From positions 1-64,000 of the forward strand of contig CAJQUW010008939.1 of assembly GCA_907163375.1 (NCBI GenBank): a stretch of 64,000 nt of DNA. The letters run 5' to 3'. The position numbers and the translations under genes are program-made. The notes beneath the pieces were generated by a model. The model made no database searches. It was not told the DNA's origin and was given only the letters and a program-made list of their open reading frames with translations. Shown here in pieces: positions 56,459 to 64,000 of the stretch (the first letter of the stretch is position 1; every line of letters starts with the position of its first letter). Source of the stretch: Prostheceraeus crozeri (lineage: Eukaryota; Platyhelminthes; Polycladida; Euryleptidae).

Positions 56459-58505
56459 CAGGGGTGTAGTGGGACCGGAACGCACCGGAACGGCGTTCCG
56501 GTAATTAGGATTTGACCGGAACGCGCGTTCCGGTATTTATCTCGAGATGGAATAATCAGTTACGAGCATTGTTATTCTATTGTCACCTGTACTATTGTCA
56601 TTCTATCAATTTTTTAAGGTTTATTACCCTGATGGATTTAACCTAATCCCACACATCTACGGTAAAATGCTAATAATGTTGCAAATTTCAGCTCAATAGT
56701 GTCTTGGAGTGGCTCATTGTTTTGCAAGTTTACCTTTTCTCATCAGTCTGCATCAGTGCATGCGCCTTGATCCTGTGTGAGCGTGCGTTCACACAAACAC
56801 GAATACTCGTCTCATCTGAACGATAAGTTTCCAAATTTTTGGCTTCGGGCAGCCAATGGTGCAGCCGGTGTGACGTCGATCGACCTCAACGAGGTAAGCT
56901 GGCAAGTGAGATGTCGCCAAGGATTGGTGCCTTATGAATGAAGTGAAGCCTTTCACTGATCATTTTTTCGACATTCCCAACGTCTATCTAGTGCTCTTTA
57001 GCTAGTGATACAGTGCTTCTATTTTATATTATCGATCACATCATCAGCTCGTCATACAACGCTTCTGCTATACGTGTATTATATACTGTACATGAATGAT
57101 GTACGCGTGATTCAGAGACACTCGTCCCACTATATGCCGTATTATCTGCTGAATAAGTTTGCTACTTGTAGCCTATTCACGTACATTCGAATGCCATTGT
57201 CTCAGGCTAAACTCGTAAAGCCTGGTGAGAGGGAGAAGCTTTCTGAAGCATGTAAATAAGTCAGTGTGTGAGTCGGGCTGTGCTGTAGGCCAATATTGTG
57301 TATCATAGTTATGTAGGTCTAATTAGAAAGTAGCGTATAGTTAACGGCACTTTTCGGGTTTCCCCCCCCCACATTTGATATCAACATTCACAAGTATTGT
57401 ACGGTATTTATGAAAGAGATTCTCTAGCTGTCACTACCACTTTCGTTCTTGAACACCATTACCTAGAGAGCTGAGAAAGCAAACTTTTTAGGTTCTGCAA
57501 GAAGTATGCAGTCCTCCTGCGTTGTAGTTCAACAAACGGCACTTCCAAATCAATAGACAACAGTTTCTGGACAGTCTCATTGAGAGCATGTCGTCCAGAA
57601 TGAACTCCAACGAAAACAAACTGATGGCACAAATTCGGCTGCTAAACAGCGACAACTGGCCGACAGAAATCCAGCCTGGATTCGGGCATGAAGAAATCCG
57701 AGCCTTGGCACACCGTCTACACCTTCCACCAGCATTGACGGCAAACGCATTCGACGACTACGTTGAAAATATCGGGTAACGAGCACCTGGCGAAATTCAA
57801 AAGGTGATAAACAGACTCCAGGTTGTACCCTCCAGCACTGCTGAATGTGAGAGAGGATTCAGTGCCATGAACCTCATCAGCACGGACTGTCGCTCCAGTT
57901 TGACTGTGTCGCATTTGTCATCACTGATGTTTGTGAAAATTCAGGGCCCTCTTCTCGGCGTGTGGAATTCGACGGACTACGCCAGAAGTTGGCTGCGAAA
58001 CCACCGGAGCGCAGATGACAAACGCATACGATCAGCAAAGGAGACTCATCAAGACACATGTGAATCTGCATTGTGGGTTTTTTTGTAAAATGCTGTCTTT
58101 TGCAATGTGTCGACTTCCGTCTACTCGTACATTGAAAATCCCCCCTTGTGATACATGTAGTTTAAACAATTTGGAAAGATGAATTAGTGAAATATCAATT
58201 TGTATAATAGGCCTATATTTTCTTCGTATCATGGACAGTTTTGTTAAACCATTCACATGCTATTGCATTTTTGTTATCGATCGTGCAGCATTAACTGAGC
58301 TCATTGATTAGCTGCAAGTTGCAGTCCTGTTACCACGTTTGACTATATCATTTGTTTCAGTCATCTGTTCAGAGTTTACTCCTGTTTTCATTGAAGTATA
58401 CAAATTTCAAACGAATAAGAACTGCAGATTTTTGCTTGCAAATATGACATAAGATTTTCATGGAATCAGCGTTCCGGTACAAAATTTTTTACCACTACAC
58501 CCCTG
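56459..58505 (+). mobile_element. hAT transposon (CAGGGGTGTAGTGG ends), inserted in another hAT
   Basis: The ends are CAGGGGTGTAGTGGGACCGG and the inverse TACCACTACACCCCTG. They are bracketed by an exact 8-bp duplication, GGTTCAGG, at 56451-56458 and 58506-58513. Subterminal GGAACG and CGTTCCGG repeats are present at both ends. It carries a transposase C-terminal remnant. Confidence 0.93.
57588..58088 (+). pseudogene. hAT transposase C-terminal remnant, KIAA1586-like
   Basis: The frame contains VVPSSTAECERGFSAMNLI, then SSLMFVKIQGP and SWLRNHRSADD. This is the hAT dimerisation domain of the group annotated as KIAA1586-like proteins. One in-frame TAA (57777-57779) interrupts it. The remaining transposase is absent. 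Confidence 0.75.
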
Positions 58506-58579
58506 GGTTCAGGTAAGCCTATAATGATCTATGATGTATGTTTCCAGTTCATTTTGATAGGACTCTGCATCCCTGGTTA

Positions 58580-59262
58580 CTATATATAGCCACAGTCACC
58601 GATATGAACAGTCGAACTTTATGTAGCTACGTTTAAGCATGCGATGTCCAAACCTTATAGTTTGGTTTAAAACCGATCTAAAAATTAAGTAAATTTGCAA
58701 AATAAGTGGTATGCCTTCATGAAGCTCAACCTGGTGAGGGGTTAGCAATTTTGATATTTGTCTCGAGTGCTGAAGGAGAGCAGTGTTCACCCAAGAAAAG
58801 AACGGAAAATTGCGATCCCTGGTTCGCCCTTTTATTAGCTAGCGTAGCTGCCTGACTTCGCGCAGATTCAAAGTACAGCTCGTCCTCGGCACTTAAGACT
58901 GTTTTTCTAGGAGACCTGGGTTCATATCTAGGTCGGATCAAACCCAAAACTTAAAAAGATAGGTACACCATGAAGTACACCGCATTCTTGCTAAACATTT
59001 AGCAGGAAAGTTCTATAAATGGAATTCGGCCACATGAACCAGCGGCGTATCGCCGAATGTGCTTCCGAGTACAATGAATATTTTTTATTAAAGTAATGTC
59101 TTCAAAGAAAGCAGCTTCACAAATGAAATCGGAATCTAATTATAACTGATAAACCCCAATCCTCTCCGAATTCTGCATAACAGGCAAATCAAAATTGGCT
59201 GTTGAATTATAAAATGATATAAAAAGTTTACAGTCAACAAAAACGCATAATACATCATGGCA
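58580..59262. other. Spacer and POLR2C 3' flank
   Basis: Near 58895-58965 a GGGTTCATATCTAGG stretch looks faintly like a tRNA B arm, but no SINE is supported. AATAAA on the minus strand (59089-59084) is a plausible POLR2C poly(A) signal, about 175 bp past the stop. Confidence 0.4.
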
Positions 59263-60093
59263 TCAAAGAACAGAACCAGCTTCTGGTTGTCTTTCAGCGT
59301 TATGAGATAAATGCACTTGAAGATCAGAAAGTTTCGATTTGAGGATACTTATGGCTTTCATAACGATATTCTCGGGCTTCAAGGAGCCACAAGATTCTAC
59401 ATTGAAGTAAAATTTTCTTGGAACAGTGGATGCGTTTTTCGGATCCCATGGGGCCTGATGTTCATCTTTTCCGAGACTAGTGTACTCTGAATGCGGCCAT
59501 TCCTCGGGTTTAGCCAATAGCGTATGACGCAACGCATTGTCAGGATCGTATTCGAATGCAACGCCACATGTAGGATTCCATTTCGCATGTTCTTTGCCGA
59601 ATCCCTTCTTAGCGATGGCTTTCACTTTCAGCTCTTGTCCTTTGCGTAATTTCACAATCAATATTTCATCTTGAGATCTAGTGAAGTCATCTCCACCACT
59701 GGAGACCGGCTTAACGCCTTGAGTATCCGAAATGAAGTCACTGGTTGTTACATGCAAGGTCTGATCATCACGACACTCGGCGTGTAAATCGAATACAACT
59801 GAACAATCACGACAAAACTCGTCGCATGTGCACTCTCTAGAATATCGCATTCTATCAATTACATCATCACAAACAAGTGGAATAAGACCAATACGCTGTG
59901 CAATAAATTCGTCATTCAAAACCGTTGAGTTCGCCTCAACTTGCACCCAATCGAAGGCTAAAGTAGGAACTTCAGCGATACATAGTCTTCGTAATGCATT
60001 CGCCATCGACAAATCTGTATCATCCAGGATGAATTTGATGTTTTCATTATTGCACTCGGCTAAATTCACTGTCGGTTGATTGGCGAAAGGCAT
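59263..60093 (-). CDS. POLR2C: RNA polymerase II core subunit RPB3
   Basis: A complete 276-residue frame, against 275 in human. RPB3 pairs with RPB11 to form the alpha-like platform on which RNA polymerase II assembles in the nucleus. The N-terminal alpha-type dimerisation region has [20 protein letters not shown] (about 28-47) and [13 protein letters not shown]. The zinc loop C88-x-C90-xxx-C94-xx-C97 is intact. The C-terminal helix region ends [15 protein letters not shown]. The whole coding region lies in one exon. A CAG acceptor-like site 10 bp before the ATG (60104-60106) suggests a 5' UTR intron. Surrounding DNA is repeat-rich but the gene shows no damage. Confidence 0.97.
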   Translation of the reverse strand: MPFANQPTVNLAECNNENIKFILDDTDLSMANALRRLCIAEVPTLAFDWVQVEANSTVLNDEFIAQRIGLIPLVCDDVIDRMRYSRECTCDEFCRDCSVVFDLHAECRDDQTLHVTTSDFISDTQGVKPVSSGGDDFTRSQDEILIVKLRKGQELKVKAIAKKGFGKEHAKWNPTCGVAFEYDPDNALRHTLLAKPEEWPHSEYTSLGKDEHQAPWDPKNASTVPRKFYFNVESCGSLKPENIVMKAISILKSKLSDLQVHLSHNAERQPEAGSVL

Positions 60094-60106
60094 TGCAAGT
60101 CACCTG

Positions 60107-60599
60107 AAACATAAAAGAAGACGTTGGATGAAGGATGCACTTTGATTCATGAACGATGCGTAAAAATCCGGAAAACGGTCATTTTCAGGCCTCAAATACA
60201 CATTTTATGATAAAGAATAGCACAGACAGTTGCTTTCAATAATACTCGTAAATGCCGAAATTCTACTTCAAATTGTACGGTAGTTTCACTCTTGTAAAAC
60301 CAGTAAGCCACAACTAGCCATCCGAATCCTGATTTCATAACGTGTAGCGGTACAAGTAACTCAGACAAAATTTGATAGGTGCTGATGTTTTATTTGATTT
60401 CTCTACAGCAACATGCCCGGGTTCAATATCTACCACCTACTGGTTCCAGCGATTGAAAAGGAGATGAATAATGAATAACTTTGTATCCGGTTAATACCAG
60501 CAGAACAAAATTATGATTTTCGTTAATCAGTTCTTAGCATCTCAGTCGTTGAATGTTTAGGGGGAAGGATGTGCAGCATGCACAAAGCAACGCATAACC
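60107..60599. other. POLR2C upstream flank
   Basis: Probably contains the 5' UTR intron and promoter of POLR2C. No TATA box or other element stands out. Confidence 0.35.
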
Positions 60600-60960
60600 T
60601 GTCAGACGAGGGCCCTGTATGCAGAAAATGAAGAGACGAGACCAAAAATGAGAATGACGAGATGGATGTGCGGAAGATCATTGAGACGGAAAATGGAATG
60701 TCGAGCTGAGAGAAGCATTGGACATTGATTCTATTACGGACGTCATTCGCCGAAGCAGGTTGCATTGGTTCGGGTATGTTGCCAAAAGCACACAGCTGAA
60801 GATAAACGATTCAAAGGTCTGGTAGAAGGCTATTGTGAAAGACATCCACCATAAGAAGACTGAGAAAAGTGGAAAGAAAGTATCAATAGACGACCGACCC
60901 AATGACGATTGAGGAGAATGTTACAGGGAAAAGTGGAAAGTATGCATCGCACAAATGATG
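60600..60960 (+). pseudogene. LINE reverse-transcriptase C-terminal remnant
   Basis: The plus strand shows, across frame changes, MTRWMCGRSLRRK and then SITDVIRRSRLHWFGYVAKS. This is the familiar RRSRLRWFGHV block at the end of many non-LTR ORF2 proteins. Stops follow within 25 codons. A short, dead fragment. Confidence 0.65.
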
Positions 60961-61705
60961 ATGTTTGTTAAATAGGCCTAGTATGTATGTAGCATAGCAG
61001 CTAATCACATTTTAATTTCAATATTTCGAATCTACATTGCAGCGAGAGACATTGTCTGCAATACACAAGCATGGTACGTGATAACTGACTCACTCAATAA
61101 TCAAGTCATTGCTGCATACGAAAGGGCGACACGTTATTTGTTTTACTTATTTTTGAATTTTCTGAATGGCACTTTTCTTATGATACCAAATTTGTTTGTA
61201 CTTTACATAGAATGTCTATGTTAATGCATGATAAATTGGTTGTGGAGTACTACGTAGATCTCGTCATAGACAAGGTGGTCAAGTAAACATAGCCATTTAT
61301 ATCCATACAGCATACACTTAGTTTGCTATCAATGACGAGTTAGCTCATCAAAGGCGTTTTGTCTACATTGCCAAGATGAGTTAACTCGTCGATACAACAA
61401 TCATTATCTTCTCAGTTTTCTCATTGGGGTTGAAGGTCACTATGGTGGCTATATATTACATACATTGAAAATATGCACATTTTCGAGAAAATATCTATCT
61501 CAAAGGGTATACTCAATATACATGGAGATTTACACAAATCAACTTAAAAAGCCTGCCTACATGCTTCCAAATCATATTTGATTTACATTCCCTAAGTCAT
61601 CTGTAGGATCATAGTTTTGAGGAGGAATACGAAAACGGAAAGGTCAGTAGGCCGACATGCGCCGTTCATACTAAGAGAATGACTTGGAGGTAATATGCTA
61701 TAATG
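60961..61705. other. Spacer with one small hairpin
   Basis: Mostly unrecognised. GACGAGTTAGCTCATC (61334-61349) has a near-perfect inverse GATGAGTTAACTCGTC ending at 61390, with a 25-base loop. Confidence 0.5.
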
Positions 61706-61774
61706 TAGCCGTGAGTAGTATAGGGTATAGGATTCGGCGCATCGCTTCGCTCAGCACCGAATCCCACACCTAGG

Positions 61775-61940
61775 TAGATACAAAAAATGAAAAAATACAA
61801 AAAAAATAGGGTCCTCCTGAAATTTATAAAAAAACAGCTAAAATAGATACAAAAAATGAAAAAATACAAAAAAATAGGGTCCTCCTGAAATTTATAAAAA
61901 AACAGCTAAAATAGATGCGAAATGGGAAAAATACAATGTT
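61775..61940. repeat. Tandem repeat, 68-69 bp unit, about 2.3 copies
   Basis: Unit one (61775-61843) and unit two (61844-61911) both start TAGATACAAAAAATGAAAAA and contain ATAGGGTCCTCCTGAAAT. A partial third unit follows. It lies in the terminal, noncoding part of the Polinton. Confidence 0.9.
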
Positions 61941-61948
61941 TATGACCC

Positions 61949-62563
61949 ATGAACAAAAATATTCATTTAAAAATGGAAGATGAAAAAACAAAAGAACCAT
62001 CAGCCCCTTTATATCCTTCATTATCATATGAAATGGATATAGCAAAACACAAAGATAGAGTCAGGTACATGAAAGATAAGGAAGCCCAATTATTACTTAA
62101 ACTAGAACATTATAATAAATTAAGAAAGAGATGGACGATAGCTAAGAATGTGACACAAGGCGTTGGTATATGTTTAACAATTTCTTTAGGCGCTCTCACT
62201 ATTGTCATTTCATCTGGCGTTCTTACAATTCCTGTTGTCGCTACAGTTTTAACAGGCACAGGTGTCTTCACAACGTCACTTGCAACAGTGATAGATAAAT
62301 CTTTAATGACTAAGAAATGAAAATCCTTAACTAAGAAACATGCACATGTCAAAGAAGTATATGATAAACTACATTACTACTTCCAGAGAGTGTGTGATGA
62401 CAATGTTATTACGTTAGATGAGATTGAAAAATTTGACCAAATAGCTAGAGAAGCAACTAAAATTCCTGTTAAACCTCAAGACAAAGTAAACAATGAAGCT
62501 TTTTTAGAAGAAATAAGAACTTTATTAAAAACGTTAGAACAAAGTTCCATAGAACAAAAATAA
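61949..62563 (+). pseudogene. Polinton small membrane-type protein gene (fossil)
   Basis: A charged N-terminal half with coiled-coil character precedes two hydrophobic Gly/Val/Thr-rich segments around ISLGALTIVISSG and VVATVLTGTGVF. A Lys/Glu-rich helical tail follows. Proteins of this plan sit beside capsid genes in animal Polintons and adinto-like elements. The role is unknown. The gene has about one break. Confidence 0.5.
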
Positions 62564-62632
62564 GTTGTTCAGTAAAGTGTTTTTGCTGTACCTCTATGCT
62601 ACCACAAAATTCAAATATTATCTTATAAAATA

Positions 62633-63466
62633 ATGAATACAAATGAGGCAAAAATAAAACAACTAGACGAATTAATAAAACAGAAAAATATTATGAAGCA
62701 AAGACATAGACAATATCGAATGCTACAAGCTGGCGTTCAATCCGATATGTTAGAAAAAATACGCCTAACTGACCAAGTGAAAACTGATTTTGAAAAAACT
62801 ATTGCACCACTCAAAACTCTTGAGAAAGAACTCGCAGTTCATGATAAACGAATTGATATCGCGGATCCAGTGCAGAAAACCATCATGGATGATTATGGTT
62901 TGTTAGAAGCAAACATAGACAAGAAATTACCCAAATCTATGCTATTCGAACATTCTACAATTTTTATAGATGGAAAGCCATCTCTTAGATTTTACTTAGG
63001 TGGAGAAGAATTATTTATAAATACTAAAGAAAGTTTAATTTTTACACCAGACAAAGCAGCTTTCAGTTTAGACAGAAATTTCGTGGATTTATTAAGAGGA
63101 GCGAATTTACATAAATATCACCCCGATGATCTACTGAAATATAAAACTATGTTAGATAAGGTTGGTACTGGAAAAAATCTTAAGCGTTATAAACAATTAG
63201 AACACTTATTATCAACATCAACCAGTGTTCCAACAGCAACTGGTGTTCCAATGGGTACTTGTCCGACTATATTTTTATCAGACGATCCACAAGAATTAAT
63301 AAATAGATTTAATATTTTATTCGCTGCAGCAGAAGAAGGGCATAACTCCAGTTTTAACGAAATGCATGCAATCTTAGACAAATTATTCAAAAACGACGTT
63401 ATAAGTGAAGAAGTCTACAAATACTACTCTAATTATATTATGTTGCTTAGCACAAAAAGCACATAA
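62633..63466 (+). CDS. Polinton protein of unknown function (277 codons, open throughout)
   Basis: It starts 69 bp after the previous gene and ends 14 bp before the next, in the same direction. The N-terminal third is Lys/Gln/Glu-rich and helical. The middle has a beta-rich segment near FIDGKPSLRFYLGG, and the C-terminal third is helical again. No catalytic motif is visible. Similar proteins occur in cnidarian and arthropod Polinton-like elements, to my knowledge without an assigned role. Structural or scaffold functions are possible. Treated as part of a fossil element. Confidence 0.5.
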   Translation: MNTNEAKIKQLDELIKQKNIMKQRHRQYRMLQAGVQSDMLEKIRLTDQVKTDFEKTIAPLKTLEKELAVHDKRIDIADPVQKTIMDDYGLLEANIDKKLPKSMLFEHSTIFIDGKPSLRFYLGGEELFINTKESLIFTPDKAAFSLDRNFVDLLRGANLHKYHPDDLLKYKTMLDKVGTGKNLKRYKQLEHLLSTSTSVPTATGVPMGTCPTIFLSDDPQELINRFNILFAAAEEGHNSSFNEMHAILDKLFKNDVISEEVYKYYSNYIMLLSTKST

Positions 63467-63479
63467 ATTTAGTTAAAAA

Positions 63480-64000
63480 ATGTCTTCGGCAGAACTAGAA
63501 AAAATTAATAAGCATTTAGAAAATTTAACCGAGATTTTAACCTCATCAAAATTTAGTACGACATTAAAATTTATAACAACTACTTCATCCCATACCTGTC
63601 ATTTAGATCCTATTATTCACTTAGAACAAGACAAACATTATGAAGTAGCACTAACTAGTTTTTCAACATTTAACACTATACAAAATATTATCAAAGATGT
63701 AAATGACCGATTGAAATATTCTAATGATCAAGGTAAAACTTAGAAAGAATTAACTTTTCTTCCTGGATCTTATGAAGTTGAATCGATTTCCAATGAAATA
63801 AAAAGACATTTAGGCATTCAATTTAAAGACAAGAAACAATTACATTTCGCAGTTGAACCAGCAGTAAATAAATTTTCTCTTACTTTAGATGAAGATCATC
63901 AAGTTGATTTTAATATTGACAAATCTTTATCAAGACTCTTAGGATTTAAAAAGCAACTCTATACACAAGGTTTTCATATAAGTGAAAATATACCTAAAGT
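63480..64000 (+). pseudogene. Polinton minor-capsid-like gene (fossil, runs off the window)
   Basis: A helical leader precedes HYEVALTSFSTFNTIQNI and a FLPGSYEVESISNEI segment. The pairing of an 'ALTSF.T.NTI' strand region with 'PGSYE...I' is typical of the penton or minor capsid-like proteins of animal Polintons. The remnant has about one break in the visible part and continues past the edge. Confidence 0.5.

Larger units (their letters stand above)
55914..58579 (-). mobile_element. hAT-like element, family 'GATGCGGAGTC', copy 2, split by another hAT
   Basis: The left end CAGGGATGCGGAGTCC and the right end GGACTCTGCATCCCTG are the family ends. Flanks GTTGCTAG and GTTACTAT are a 6-of-8 target duplication. 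It is inverted relative to the copy at 46965-47624 and shares its hairpin and a long near-identical block (56162-56340). A second hAT element is inserted at 56459-58505. Confidence 0.75.
61710..64000 (+). mobile_element. Polinton/Maverick element, left part, runs off the right edge
   Basis: Base composition changes to strongly A-rich on the coding strand, and three tightly packed genes follow in one direction. The terminal region starts near 61710 (AGTATAGGGTATAGG) and holds a hairpin around GGATTCGGCGC/GCACCGAATCC and a 68-69 bp tandem repeat. The gene set is a small protein with hydrophobic segments, a coiled-coil-type protein of unknown role and a jelly-roll-type capsid-like protein, as in animal Polintons. 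Polymerase, integrase, ATPase and major capsid genes would lie to the right. The visible part has about two breaks, so this copy looks young but not whole. Confidence 0.65.

Noticed and set aside
58800-58975. tRNA-derived SINE suggested by GGGTTCATATCTAGG
   Set aside because: No A box, no target duplication and no second copy were found in the window.

Overview
The window is nuclear DNA of an animal. It is AT-rich, has GT-AG introns and two conserved eukaryotic housekeeping genes, and is crowded with animal-type mobile DNA: hAT and mariner transposons, Penelope-like retroelements, LINE ends, a fossil Ty3/gypsy copy and the edge of a Polinton/Maverick. An invertebrate is most likely. I cannot fix the phylum from sequence alone.

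Layout. Positions 1-3.6 kb hold a decayed Ty3/gypsy retrotransposon (minus strand) with a hAT MITE inserted in it, flanked by an exact 8-bp duplication. Positions 3.7-9.8 kb are gene-poor, with a hAT MITE at about 6-6.8 kb. Positions 9.8-24.9 kb carry three near-identical, intronless genes for a von Willebrand A (VWA) domain protein of about 541 aa with a basic linker and a C-terminal region I do not recognise. Copies 1 and 2 stand head to head. Copy 3 lies 8 kb further on. Each has its own TATA box and a TGAGTCA (AP-1-like) site. Copy 1 is frameshifted.

Positions 27.4-55.3 kb hold six exons of DDX11/ChlR1, an Fe-S DEAH helicase of sister-chromatid cohesion. Together they encode the C-terminal 560 or so residues, from the last Fe-S cysteine and DEAH box to the stop. 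The earlier exons are not visible. All five introns contain mobile DNA, often nested: a LINE in a hAT, and a hAT in a hAT in a hAT-like element. POLR2C (RPB3, a core RNA polymerase II subunit) is complete on the minus strand at 59.3-60.1 kb. From about 61.7 kb to the end runs the first part of a Polinton/Maverick.

The most interesting signal is a set of small self-cleaving RNA motifs. A 280-bp tRNA-like SINE (21724-22003, with a perfect 23-bp target duplication) carries a complete hammerhead ribozyme core: CTGATGA, a GGCC/GGCC stem, GAAA, a GTC cleavage triplet and a 6-bp stem I. The same module lies downstream of a Penelope-like GIY-YIG endonuclease at 28.0-28.7 kb. Weaker or decayed relatives occur at 9.0, 26.5, 35.4 and 38.6 kb. 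Other items worth a second look are the VWA trio, a TIR element full of copies of an ACGTAnGTCC motif, a foldback element made of CATACTATG palindromes, and a repeat family with two long hairpins.
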